From positions 23,411 to 87,410 of the forward strand of contig JAJFHQ010000037.1 of NCBI GenBank assembly GCA_021775525.1: DNA of 64,000 bases, read 5' to 3'. Position numbers and translations under genes: made by a program. Origin of the DNA: Hyphomicrobiales bacterium (GTDB lineage: Bacteria; Pseudomonadota; Alphaproteobacteria; Rhizobiales; Methyloligellaceae). Positions 1-8,464 of the stretch are shown here, piece by piece. The notes below the pieces were generated by a model. The model was not told the origin of the DNA, made no database searches, and saw only the letters and a list, made by a program, of their open reading frames with translations. Position 1 is the first letter of the stretch, and every line of letters starts with the position of its first letter.

Positions 1-864
1 CGAAATATGCCAGCGCCGCCAGAACTCCTTCAGTGAAGCGGCCCTGTAGGGCTGGTTGAAATTCCACCTGAAGCGGTAACCGAGCAACGCCGCAACGCCG
101 ATGGCGATATCGCTGTAGCCGGAGAAGTCGCAATAGATCTGGACGGCATAGGCGTAGATGGCGAGCGCGAGATCAGGCCCGGCATACATCGACGGGTCGA
201 AGAAGACCTGGTCCACGAGTTCGGTCGCCAGGTAGTTGGCAATGACCATTTTTTTGAACAACCCCAGCAAGATCAGCAGAATACCGAGAGAGACCAGCGA
301 CCGGTTCAATCGTGGTTCCGCCCGGAGCTGGGGCAGGAAATCCGCAGCCCGGACAATCGGGCCGGCGACGAGCTGGGGGAAGAAAGAGATATAGAGGAAA
401 ACGTCCAGCGGCGATGTGACGGCCTCAACCTTGCGCCGGTACACGTCGGTCACATAGGAAATGCCCTGGAATGTGAAAAAGGATATACCGACGGGCAGGA
501 TAATCTCAAGGAACGGGAGATCGCGCTCGAGCCCGGCCTTGTAGAGCATCTCTGCCAGCTGATCGAGGAAAAATCCGTAATATTTGAAGAAACCGAGGAT
601 GGTGAGATTGAGTGCAACCGCGGTGCCCAGCAGCAACTTGCGGTCGCGTTCGCTCCCACTCATGCCGATGAACCGGCCCGCAACGTAATTGATCAGCGAG
701 CTGCCTGCCAACAGGGCCGTGAAGCGCCAGTCCCAGTAGCCATAAAAGAAATAGGACGCGCCCAGCAGGAACACTTTACGCGGTTCGGGCCGGTGGCGCA
801 TTTCCCAGCTGATGGCGAACACGACCATGAAGAACAAGGCAAAATCAAGAGTGGGAAACAGCAT
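1..864 (-). CDS. MBOAT-family O-acyltransferase (AlgI/PatA type), 3' end cut by window
   Basis: The first 288 residues of a polytopic membrane-bound O-acyltransferase; the frame is open to base 1, so the C-terminal part is missing. Many hydrophobic helices and family stretches are visible: PVGISFFTFQ (124-133), FFPQLVAGPI (161-170), YCDFSGYSDIAIG (244-256) and FWRRWHIS at the very end (281-288), which carries a conserved His. AlgI-type enzymes move acetyl groups across the inner membrane to periplasmic acceptors such as alginate, other exopolysaccharides or peptidoglycan (PatA). It lies 43 bp after an SGNH lipoprotein on the same strand, the usual type of partner that completes the transfer. 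The acceptor is not shown by the sequence; nearby lytic transglycosylases make peptidoglycan possible. Confidence 0.9.
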   Translation of the reverse strand, partial: MLFPTLDFALFFMVVFAISWEMRHRPEPRKVFLLGASYFFYGYWDWRFTALLAGSSLINYVAGRFIGMSGSERDRKLLLGTAVALNLTILGFFKYYGFFLDQLAEMLYKAGLERDLPFLEIILPVGISFFTFQGISYVTDVYRRKVEAVTSPLDVFLYISFFPQLVAGPIVRAADFLPQLRAEPRLNRSLVSLGILLILLGLFKKMVIANYLATELVDQVFFDPSMYAGPDLALAIYAYAVQIYCDFSGYSDIAIGVAALLGYRFRWNFNQPYRAASLKEFWRRWHIS

Positions 865-907
865 CTGTATTACTCGGTACTCTACTTACAATCACGGGTT
901 TCAAATT

Positions 908-2374
908 TTACCGGCTGGCAAGCCTCACATGGGCGTCATAGCCCGACATAACTTCCTCGAAGAGCGCGGTCGCCGACCGCTTTGCCCCTGCAGATCTCAA
1001 ATGCACATGGTCGCTTGCCGCAAGTGGCGGCTCAGCCTTGGACCAGGCATGAATGCCGCAGGGTCCGTTCATGACCTGGGACCAGTCCCAGAAATGGGCG
1101 CCATGAGTTTCCGCCACACTGCTCAGACGCTCTCGCACCACGGCCAGTTTGGGTGGCGCATGCCACAGGGCAAGTTGTTTTGACCTTGCGCTTTTAAGTT
1201 TCGCATAGCGTTGCAATTCGTGCTCGCCAAGTGCCCGGCATGGCGCGGCCGCGGCGGCGCCCTTGTTGGCCGCGCGGGCGAAGCGTGGAAAACGGGCACC
1301 GTCTGGTGGGCCAAGTATCAGGATGCTCGCTTGTGGCGCATGTTTCTTGAGCCGAGACACCAGTGCCGTGACACGGGCCTCGTAGGCTTGTGGATTCAGC
1401 TTGTCGTTAAATCCTTCATTGGTGCCGTAACCCAGCACGATCAAGGAGGGCTTGAGATGTGCAAGCCCGTCTGCCACCAGGGATTTAGCCCAGCGTCGCG
1501 GCGTATCGGCGGTGGCGCCGGGAATACCGAAATTGATGTAACGCAGACCGGGCCGGTTCTGGCCCACTGACCAGGACAGGATTGAGACCCGGCCCTTGTC
1601 TTTGGTCGTCACTTCGAGTTCGCGGCCCTTGCGCTCAATACGCACGCGCTTGATGGAGTTTTCTGGCGAGGCTGTCGAAATGCTGCGCCTTGCCCCGCCG
1701 AACGTAACCTCAACCTCACCGCCCTTGGGCTGCGTCAGGAGAGCCACCTCGGCCCACTCGAATGCACCCTTCCGGCTCGTCAGTGCCAGGCGGGCGCCCT
1801 TGGCACTTGCACTCAGACGTACCCCGCTCAAACCATAGGCCCCGACATCTTTATTGAGACTGTTTGCCGCGCTCCATTTTCCCTTGCGTGAGAAAGAAAC
1901 GCCGCGCGCCTTGTAATAGGGAAACGGAAACCCTGGCATCATCATGCCCCGGCCCGCATCACCAAAGCGTGCCTGGAACAGCGCCCTCAGATCACCTGAG
2001 AAACTGTCCGAAGCAATATGGCTATCACCCAAATGAAGAATGGTGACGGGCTCTTGCCGCAGGCCCGATTGAAGCCCAGCCAGTGCACGATAGAAACTTG
2101 CAAGCGGAGCTCCTTGACGGATCGAGTCGAGTGCTGCCGCGCGCGCCTCGGCCAGAGACCGGCGTACCGGGGCCTTGGTGGCCATCAAACGATCGCCCTT
2201 CATGGAGCGGTCAATCTGATCCTTTATGGAGGGGAAGTTTGCAGGCGCACCTGCCACCTGGCGCTTGTCACTCTCGTCCTCAAAACATCCTGCGAGAAGG
2301 AGCGATGTCATAGCGGTAAGGATCCACGCTCCACGAGGCCGTCCACATCGGGGCTGGGCTACCCCCGTGCGCAT
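908..2374 (-). CDS. SGNH-fold lipoprotein, probable partner of the MBOAT acyltransferase
   Basis: About 488 residues. A lipoprotein signal ends in LLLAGC, so it is probably anchored in a membrane. SGNH hydrolase blocks are present: GDSH (116-119) with the nucleophile Ser, GTNE (317-320) in place of GxND, and DHVH (455-458) with the catalytic Asp and His. A beta-rich insert separates the first two blocks. Proteins of this kind (AlgJ/AlgX, PatB) accept or remove acetyl groups on polysaccharides in the periplasm. The start at 2374 is chosen because GAGAGAG lies 5 nt upstream and it gives a compact signal peptide. An ATG at 2395 (GAGG upstream) and a GTG at 2407 are in-frame alternatives. Acetyltransferase versus esterase cannot be decided. 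Confidence 0.8.
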   Translation of the reverse strand: MRTGVAQPRCGRPRGAWILTAMTSLLLAGCFEDESDKRQVAGAPANFPSIKDQIDRSMKGDRLMATKAPVRRSLAEARAAALDSIRQGAPLASFYRALAGLQSGLRQEPVTILHLGDSHIASDSFSGDLRALFQARFGDAGRGMMMPGFPFPYYKARGVSFSRKGKWSAANSLNKDVGAYGLSGVRLSASAKGARLALTSRKGAFEWAEVALLTQPKGGEVEVTFGGARRSISTASPENSIKRVRIERKGRELEVTTKDKGRVSILSWSVGQNRPGLRYINFGIPGATADTPRRWAKSLVADGLAHLKPSLIVLGYGTNEGFNDKLNPQAYEARVTALVSRLKKHAPQASILILGPPDGARFPRFARAANKGAAAAAPCRALGEHELQRYAKLKSARSKQLALWHAPPKLAVVRERLSSVAETHGAHFWDWSQVMNGPCGIHAWSKAEPPLAASDHVHLRSAGAKRSATALFEEVMSGYDAHVRLASR

Positions 2375-2448
2375 CGAAACTCTCTCGAACCACATCTTAC
2401 GCCTCACACTCAGAACACTAGAAAGACGGTATTTGAACCTTTAATTCC

Positions 2449-3765
2449 TCACCCCGTCGGCCATTTGAAATCATCTGCACGTCCCGGCTTTGCCTGCAAT
2501 TCTTCACCCTTGATGAGCACGCGGTAATACGGCCGTTGCGACAATGGCAGGCGCCTCTGGGCCGCCGCCAGATTGCTGTCGCTGATCGGGGAAATTGAGG
2601 CAAGCGCTGTAACGCCGCTCTCAAGCTCTCGAGCAATCACCTCGCCTTGCGGAGAATATCGCGTAGTCACCGCGGCAAGTGCTGCTTGTGAAATCTTCGG
2701 CCGCACCAGCGTGATGCCGGCAACGCTGCTATCTGCGGAAGGCAGTGCAATGGTGCTCTCCGCCGGGTTGGCAGCACGGTTGGTAATTCTACGGGATGCA
2801 GCCGCGTTTTTGCGCGCTTCTGCCTGAGGCGTCATGCGGCCAGCCGGCTTCTTCGGTTTCTCCAGGGCAGATTGGCGCCTGGAGGCTTTCTGCGATGGTA
2901 GCGAGCGGCGAAAGGCGCGAGCCTGTTCAGACTCGCTGCCGGCCAATGGAATATCGCGCTCAGAGCGCGCCTGTCGCATGTCGCGCCGGATTTCACGTTC
3001 CACGAAATGGGCAAGCTTGCGATAGCCGCGAATAGTGAAATGTACACCGTCACCAGCTCGCAGCCGGCCCACCTGACCATTCAGGTCCGGGCCGAATGCG
3101 CTGTAGCGGCCAAACTGATCGGCGAAACCGTTCCAGGTATCGACGAATTTCACGCCGTTGATGAACGCCCGCTCACGGAAAATCTCGTTCATGATCTGCA
3201 TCTGGTTGTTGTGCTTGGCGGAACGCATGATAGGCAGTCCGACCCAGTAGACAGCGGCGTTCGACCCCTTGAGACGCTTGATGAAGCGATCAATGCGCTT
3301 GGAATAGACGTCACGCCATTCTTGCGAGTCCAGCTTGTGCCACTTCCTCTTCTTCCCCACCCGGATCGGCTGCATGTCGTTGGCGCCCACCATGATGACG
3401 GCGATATGCACTTTCTCGGCGGTGAGAATTCCTGTCAGGCTCTTGTTCCAATCAAAATAGTCAGTGCGCACGAAGCCCGTTGAGACGCGCGACTTCTTCA
3501 CAACGTCAATGTTTCCATCGGGCCTGAAGGCGCGGTAGAGGCCAGCCCAGATGCCGTCACCCAGAGAATCCCCGAACACGTAAAGACGGTAGCGGTTGGA
3601 TTCCGGAAAAGGCGTCACATAGCTGTTTGAAATATGTTTGAGCCCTTGTGCGCGGGCTTCAGGAGCTGCCGCAACAAACCCCGTCAGTATTAATACAATT
3701 GCAGCGGAGATTTGCAGGAGATGTTTGAAAGCATTTTTATAGTGCTTGCACACGGAACAGGACAT
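2449..3765 (-). CDS. DUF459-type SGNH protein, secreted
   Basis: A 438-residue protein with a Sec signal ending ARA/Q near residue 39. Its SGNH domain has GDSLGDG (65-71), GAND (127-130) and GDGVHF (238-243), giving Ser, Asn and the Asp/His pair. This pattern and the context match DUF459 (PF04311), periplasmic proteins often found with MBOAT acyltransferases. The C-terminal ~180 residues are a charged, low-complexity tail rich in Arg, Ser and Ala with no recognised domain. The ATG at 3765 is preferred over an in-frame start at 3843 because GGGAGG lies about 12 nt upstream and it opens directly into the signal peptide. It lies 41 bp upstream of the other SGNH gene and is probably co-transcribed with it. 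Confidence 0.85.
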   Translation of the reverse strand: MSCSVCKHYKNAFKHLLQISAAIVLILTGFVAAAPEARAQGLKHISNSYVTPFPESNRYRLYVFGDSLGDGIWAGLYRAFRPDGNIDVVKKSRVSTGFVRTDYFDWNKSLTGILTAEKVHIAVIMVGANDMQPIRVGKKRKWHKLDSQEWRDVYSKRIDRFIKRLKGSNAAVYWVGLPIMRSAKHNNQMQIMNEIFRERAFINGVKFVDTWNGFADQFGRYSAFGPDLNGQVGRLRAGDGVHFTIRGYRKLAHFVEREIRRDMRQARSERDIPLAGSESEQARAFRRSLPSQKASRRQSALEKPKKPAGRMTPQAEARKNAAASRRITNRAANPAESTIALPSADSSVAGITLVRPKISQAALAAVTTRYSPQGEVIARELESGVTALASISPISDSNLAAAQRRLPLSQRPYYRVLIKGEELQAKPGRADDFKWPTG

Positions 3766-3971
3766 AACTACTTCGGCCTCCCTTTGACCGTACTCGGTAT
3801 CCCAGTCGGGGATAGTACTAACGGGTATTGGCGAATCCACCAAATTACATATGCTCCAATTGGTGCCCGATAATGCTTTCCAAACCGTGAATGTTTGTCC
3901 CGTTGTGACAAAATGATATGGCGTTGTGATGGCATGGAAAAGTTTTCCACAAGCGCAAACAGCTCAGACAC

Positions 3972-5204
3972 CTAGCCTCCGCGCTGCAAATGTTTCAGGA
4001 CGACAGCGCTTGGATAGCCGTCCACGGCCATTCCGCTGGCCTTCTGGTAGGCGCGCACGGCGGCTCGTGTTCCTGACCCCAATATACCGTCAACCTTACC
4101 CTTGAGAAGCCCCCGTGCGGCAAGCAGGCGCTGGAGTTCAAATCGCTCTGTGCGTGCCAGAGGCAGGTAATCCACCGGCCAGGACTTGGAAAATCCTTTC
4201 GCACCGGGATCGCGTATGCGATCCGCAAGGTGGCCCACTGCAATGGCATAGGAGGTGGCATTGTTGTAACGCAGGATGGAGCGGAAATTGTTTATCACCG
4301 CGAAGGCCGGTCCGTTGGCGCCTGTGGGGAGAATGATCGCGGCACGGTCATCGGGCCGGGGGAACCCCTTGCCCCTGGCGCGCCTGACACCCAGTGCCTG
4401 CCACTGCTCCAGCGTCTTGTTGCGCTTTCTCCCCGTCAGGGCGTAATTAAAGCCCTTGGGCAAGTCCACTTCATAGCCCCAGGTCTCTCCCGGTCGCCAT
4501 TTCGATATTTTGAGATAGTTGGCGGTGGACGCCAGCGCATCGGGGATAGACCCCCAGATATTGCGCCGCCCGTCGCCGGTATGGTCGACCGCATGGGCAT
4601 TATAGGTCGTCGGGATAAACTGGGTGTGCCCCATGGCGCCGGCCCAGGAACCGGTCATCTTCGCAGCGGTAATATCACCGTTCTGGAGAATTTGCAGGGC
4701 TGCAAGCAATTGCGTGCGGCCATATTTCCGGCGCGTGCCCTGAAAGCCCAGCGTTGCCAGCGAGCGGATCACATAATCCTTGCCCATGAACGAGCCATAG
4801 TTCGTTTCCATGCCCCAGATGGCGAGCACGATGTGGCGATCGACACCGGTACGAGCCTCGATCTTGCGCAGAAGCCGCGGATATTTGCGCGCCATCTTGC
4901 GGCCGGTCTCGACGCGTTTTGCCGAGACAGCGCTTTCGAGGTATTTCCAGATCGGTTTGACGAACTCGGGCTGATGCTCCGCGCGCTTGAGCACTTCGGG
5001 GTCGGGTGCCACGCCCTTGAAGGCCCGCCGGAAGACTTTTTTTGAAACACCCTTTTTGCGCGCCTGCGGCCACAGCTCCTCAACCCAGCGCTCGAAAGCC
5101 GTGCTCTGGGCCAGGGCGGGTGTGAGACCCAATGGCACAAGCACAATGCCGCCAAGGAGCAGCAGGGCAAGCAGATATGCGAGAACGCGTGGTGCTGTGC
5201 GCAT
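3972..5204 (-). CDS. Lytic murein transglycosylase, MltB family (SLT_2) with C-terminal PG-binding domain
   Basis: A 410-residue periplasmic enzyme that cleaves the MurNAc-GlcNAc bond and leaves 1,6-anhydroMurNAc ends. A signal peptide ends near ALAQ (30-33). The catalytic Glu is E133 in IWGMETNYG, followed by the family motifs GSWAGAMGHTQFIP and DHTGDGRRNIWGS. The last ~65 residues, with KVDGILGSGTRAAVRAYQ, form a PG_binding_1 domain. Length and order are normal for the family. A second, non-identical MltB lies 0.7 kb away on the same strand. The 206 bp between this stop and the next gene show nothing convincing. Confidence 0.93.
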   Translation of the reverse strand: MRTAPRVLAYLLALLLLGGIVLVPLGLTPALAQSTAFERWVEELWPQARKKGVSKKVFRRAFKGVAPDPEVLKRAEHQPEFVKPIWKYLESAVSAKRVETGRKMARKYPRLLRKIEARTGVDRHIVLAIWGMETNYGSFMGKDYVIRSLATLGFQGTRRKYGRTQLLAALQILQNGDITAAKMTGSWAGAMGHTQFIPTTYNAHAVDHTGDGRRNIWGSIPDALASTANYLKISKWRPGETWGYEVDLPKGFNYALTGRKRNKTLEQWQALGVRRARGKGFPRPDDRAAIILPTGANGPAFAVINNFRSILRYNNATSYAIAVGHLADRIRDPGAKGFSKSWPVDYLPLARTERFELQRLLAARGLLKGKVDGILGSGTRAAVRAYQKASGMAVDGYPSAVVLKHLQRGG

Positions 5205-5287
5205 GGCTTCAAATTATCCCGCCGAATCAATCGCGGGAGACTATCAGCCCTTGGGAGTGGGGCCTAGGGATGGGTGAGAGGTTCTAA

Positions 5288-5506
5288 TTACTCCCCGCCT
5301 CCGAACGGGATCCTGATGCGCGCGGTGGCGCTGGCGTCATGGCCGTTGCTGGCAAGGTCCATTGAGACGAAGCCTGCGGGTGCAACGCCCGCAAGACCGA
5401 AGGCAACGAAGGAGCCGCCGATACCGCCGGAGATGCTCCAGCCTTCAAGCTCGGTGTCATAGGTGAACCAGTCGCACTGATAATAAATGTGCTCTAGCTC
5501 ACCCAT
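5288..5506 (-). CDS. Small hypothetical protein (72 aa), overlaps lipoprotein stop
   Basis: A short frame starting MGELEHIYYQ whose ATG sits inside the end of the preceding lipoprotein gene (ATGGGTGA, 8-nt overlap), a layout typical of translational coupling. The peptide is Gly/Ala-rich in its middle and ends IPFGGGE, with alternating hydrophobic residues that could form beta strands. No signal peptide, no recognised domain. It could also be the C-terminal end of the lipoprotein moved out of frame by an indel, since the same frame stays open upstream to 5644. Either reading is unproven. Confidence 0.4.
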   Translation of the reverse strand: MGELEHIYYQCDWFTYDTELEGWSISGGIGGSFVAFGLAGVAPAGFVSMDLASNGHDASATARIRIPFGGGE

Positions 5507-5915
5507 TCCGCCGGCACACGAATTTGATCTTGGAAAGCTTTGACGGGTTGGTGCCGACTTGGCCCCGTTCCGCGACCGGTTTGCCTTCCGCCTCGCGCAA
5601 CTCCATGTAAAAGGGCACATCCGGCCCGTCTTTGCCGTTCGCACCTTTCTTCGTCACGTAGCCGCAGACGTGAACGCCCGGCTGTTCAGCGATGCGTGTG
5701 GCGCTCACCGCTTTAAGCTGCGCGCTTGTGTTCTCTACCATCTGCCTGACACCCTCTTCGATCACCTGGTTTTGCGCCTGGGTGAGGTTCACGCGGGTCA
5801 CGCCTATATGCTGCGTGGCTGTAGCTGAAGAGTTGTTGCCACCACTTGCACAGGCCGAGACGAGCAACGCCATTGCAACGGCAATTAAGAGGCCCGTGAA
5901 TTTGTGTTCATGCAT
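5499..5915 (-). CDS. Small lipoprotein of unknown function
   Basis: A 138-residue protein with a lipoprotein signal peptide ending LLVSAC. The mature part has a Ser/Asn/Thr linker, an amphipathic helix region and a C-terminal part with two Cys (HVCGYVT and KFVCRR) that could form a disulphide. No domain recognised. The ATG at 5915 is preferred over 6002 because it starts directly at the signal peptide and lies only 5 bp after the stop of the upstream transglycosylase gene, so the two are very probably one operon. It may be an accessory factor for that enzyme, an inference from position only. Confidence 0.7.
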   Translation of the reverse strand: MHEHKFTGLLIAVAMALLVSACASGGNNSSATATQHIGVTRVNLTQAQNQVIEEGVRQMVENTSAQLKAVSATRIAEQPGVHVCGYVTKKGANGKDGPDVPFYMELREAEGKPVAERGQVGTNPSKLSKIKFVCRRNG

Positions 5916-5920
5916 GAGTG

Positions 5921-7231
5921 TCAGTTCTGCAATGGCGGCGACTGCTTGAGCAGCGAGCGCGGTGGATAACAGGTTACCTTGTGACCCAGCGTCTTTTGCC
6001 ATTTGCCAATGGCCGAGCGGGTTTTAGAGCCGATAAGACCATCGATCTTGCCCGCATCAAAGCCGGCCTTGGAGCTGGCGGTCTGAATCCGCTTCATTTC
6101 CTCGCGGCTGAAACTCTGAACCCGCGACCAGCCGCCCTCAAAATCTCCGGCGGATTTGATGCGGTCTGCCAGATGCCCCACATAAAGCGCATAGAGGTCG
6201 GCCTTGTTGTAGGTGCGGAATACCTCGAAATTGTCGAGCACGAGAAAGGCCGGGCCAAGGTTTCCGGCGGGCGCCATCAGGTGGACCATTTCCGGCAGGC
6301 GGTCTGAACGGAATTTTCGCCCGAAGGTGCGGGTGATGCCGAGGTCCAGCCACGCCTTGATGGGCCGCGCATTGGCAATGCCTTCGAGCGTGCAGTCAAA
6401 GCCGTCCGGCAGGCGCACCTCGTAGCCCCAGGTCTTGCCCTTTTGCCAACCATTCTTGGCAAGAAAGTTCGCCGTCGAAGCCAGCGCGTCGGGGATCGTG
6501 CCCCAGATGTCGCGCTTCCCGTCGCCATTGAAATCCACTGCATGGTTGTGGAAATCGCTGGGCAGGAATTGCGTGTGGCCCATGGCGCCGGCCCAGGAGC
6601 TGCGCATGCCTTCGCGCGTAATATGCCCCTCCTGCAGGATGCGGAGCGCCAGCAAAAGTTCCTCGCGGAATTTTTCAGCACGCCGCCCCATGAACGCCTG
6701 CGTCGCCAGCGCGCCAACCGCGTAGTAGGGCAGCTTGGCTTTGCCGTAGGCGGTCTCGCGCCCCCAGATCGCAAGGACGACCTGGCTTTCCACGCCGTAT
6801 TTCTCCTCGATCTCCTTGAGGGTGTCCTTCCACTTGCCGAGATTATCCCGCCCCAGCTTGGTGACGTAGCTCAACCCTCTTTTCGGGAAGTAGCGCGCAG
6901 GCCTGTCGAACTCCGCCTGCTGCTTCTGGCGGTCCTTTTTCTCAGCCCTGGGTCGGGCCGGCTGACCCTCGCCAAGATCCGGCGGGGCCAGATCAGGGAG
7001 TTTCCAATCAGGCTTTACGCCTTTCATGGCCGAGTTGAAGGTTTCTGCCGAGACCCCTTTCGCCTCGGCATCGGCGCGCAGACCCTCAAGCCACTCGCCA
7101 AAGCGCAACTCAACGGCGGCGCGATAGGCTGCCTTCGCGTTCTGCGCGTTCGCGGTCGGAGCCATCGCGAGCATGACAAATGCGCCTGCCGCCCAGATAC
7201 AGATCGCAGTAAGAAAAATATAACGCCGCAT
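5921..7231 (-). CDS. Lytic murein transglycosylase, MltB family, second copy
   Basis: A 436-residue secreted lytic transglycosylase with a signal peptide ending NAQ (28-30). The catalytic Glu is E159 in IWGRETAYG, followed by SSWAGAMGHTQFLP and DFNGDGKRDIWGT. The end resembles a peptidoglycan-binding repeat (KIDGLIGSKTRSAIGKWQ). It differs from the copy at 3972-5204 by an inserted charged stretch, roughly residues 85-108, between the N-terminal helix region and the SLT domain. It is the first gene of the minus-strand envelope cluster; the only upstream neighbour is the oppositely placed galE end 110 bp away, so a promoter probably lies in 7232-7341. Confidence 0.93.
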   Translation of the reverse strand: MRRYIFLTAICIWAAGAFVMLAMAPTANAQNAKAAYRAAVELRFGEWLEGLRADAEAKGVSAETFNSAMKGVKPDWKLPDLAPPDLGEGQPARPRAEKKDRQKQQAEFDRPARYFPKRGLSYVTKLGRDNLGKWKDTLKEIEEKYGVESQVVLAIWGRETAYGKAKLPYYAVGALATQAFMGRRAEKFREELLLALRILQEGHITREGMRSSWAGAMGHTQFLPSDFHNHAVDFNGDGKRDIWGTIPDALASTANFLAKNGWQKGKTWGYEVRLPDGFDCTLEGIANARPIKAWLDLGITRTFGRKFRSDRLPEMVHLMAPAGNLGPAFLVLDNFEVFRTYNKADLYALYVGHLADRIKSAGDFEGGWSRVQSFSREEMKRIQTASSKAGFDAGKIDGLIGSKTRSAIGKWQKTLGHKVTCYPPRSLLKQSPPLQN

Positions 7232-7341
7232 GCTCGCCTGCTCTCCCTAGTCCTGTCGGGAGTGAAAGTTGCGCGAGCGCGCATCCTATTTCAAGTGCGG
7301 AATTCGTAGATAGGAACTCAGTTTTGATCAGGCGGTTGTGT

Positions 7342-8334
7342 TTAAACGGCCTGTTTCATCATGCAGAGATGCTTCTCCCACGTAAAAGCGTCGGTGACGA
7401 TCGTTTCCAGATCATCATATTCCGGTTTCCACCCAAGCAGCCCGGGCAGGAGTTTGGCGTCCGACACGAGATCAGCGGGATCACCGGCGCGCCGGTCGCC
7501 CATCCGCACCTCGAAGTTAGCCTTAGATATTTTCTTGACGGCCTTGATAACTTCCAGAACAGAAAAGCCGCGCCCATAACCGGCATTCAACACCTGCGAC
7601 GTGCCACCTTTGCGCAAATATTCAAGAGCGGCTGAATGGGCCCGCACCAGGTCACAGACATGGATATAGTCGCGCACGCAAGTGCCGTCTTCAGTAGGAT
7701 AATCGGTGCCGAATACCTCGAGATGAGGCCGTTGTCCAAGAGCTGCCTGCGCCGCGACCTTGATGAGATGCGTGGCGTTTGGCGTCGACTGGCCACAGCG
7801 CCCCTGCGGGTCAGCACCCGCCACGTTGAAATAGCGCAACGCCACATAGTTGAAATCATGGGCGGCAGCACAGTCGCGCAACATGATTTCGGTCATCATC
7901 TTGGAAGACCCGTAAGGCGAGATCGGCGCCATGGTGGTCTGCTCGTCGATCGGGGATGATGTGGGCATGCCATAAACGGCAGCTGTGGAAGAGAAAATGA
8001 AATTCTTTACGCCATTATAAACGGCGCAGGCGATCAGATCTCGCGATTTCACCGTGTTGTTGTGGTAATAGCCGAGCGGATCACTGACGCTATCGGGCAC
8101 GACGATGGAGCCGGCAAAATGAATGATGGCGTTGACTGCATATTCCTCGATGAGAGAGGAAACCAGTTTCTGGTTGCTGACATCGCCGACGATCAACGGC
8201 ACATCGCCTGGAACAGCCCAGCGATGCCCGGTCGACAGATTGTCTAGAACCACGAGCCGCTGGCCCGCATCGCGCAACTCATGCACCATATGGCTGCCGA
8301 TATAGCCCGCACCACCTGTAACAAGAACACTCAT
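7342..8334 (-). CDS. galE: UDP-glucose 4-epimerase
   Basis: A 330-residue short-chain dehydrogenase-like epimerase that interconverts UDP-glucose and UDP-galactose. The NAD-binding motif VTGGAGYIGSH is at the very N-terminus, the catalytic YGSSK is visible in ISPYGSSKMM, and the GalE signature LRYFNVAGADPQG follows. The frame stays open upstream to 8730, but the ATG at 8334 gives the normal length and puts the Rossmann motif at residue 5. Divergent from galU with 130 bp between them; together they supply UDP-glucose and UDP-galactose for envelope polysaccharide. Confidence 0.95.
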   Translation of the reverse strand: MSVLVTGGAGYIGSHMVHELRDAGQRLVVLDNLSTGHRWAVPGDVPLIVGDVSNQKLVSSLIEEYAVNAIIHFAGSIVVPDSVSDPLGYYHNNTVKSRDLIACAVYNGVKNFIFSSTAAVYGMPTSSPIDEQTTMAPISPYGSSKMMTEIMLRDCAAAHDFNYVALRYFNVAGADPQGRCGQSTPNATHLIKVAAQAALGQRPHLEVFGTDYPTEDGTCVRDYIHVCDLVRAHSAALEYLRKGGTSQVLNAGYGRGFSVLEVIKAVKKISKANFEVRMGDRRAGDPADLVSDAKLLPGLLGWKPEYDDLETIVTDAFTWEKHLCMMKQAV

Positions 8335-8433
8335 AAAACAGCCCATCCCAATCCATAGATAAGCATTTCGCAACTCCCTAGTGATAAGGCATAGAGGTTT
8401 AATGAGCGTAAGGAAGGCAGCCTGTCTGCTTTC

Positions 8434-8444
8434 TTGGTAACCAA
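8434..8444. promoter_or_regulatory. 11-bp palindrome between galE and galU
   Basis: TTGGTAACCAA is a perfect inverted repeat (central A) 20 bp before the galU ATG in the divergent galE/galU region. It could be an operator for a dimeric regulator. Length and single occurrence make this weak. Confidence 0.25.
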
Positions 8445-8464
8445 ATGGTGAGTCTGGAGTGTCA

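Noticed and set aside
3768..3971. 67-aa minus-strand frame between the transglycosylase and DUF459 genes
   Set aside because: No family features or ribosome site, and composition unlike a protein; it begins right at the stop of the upstream gene.
4230..5045. Long antisense frame (271 aa) across the transglycosylase gene
   Set aside because: Shadow of the strongly biased coding strand; no motif or ribosome site.
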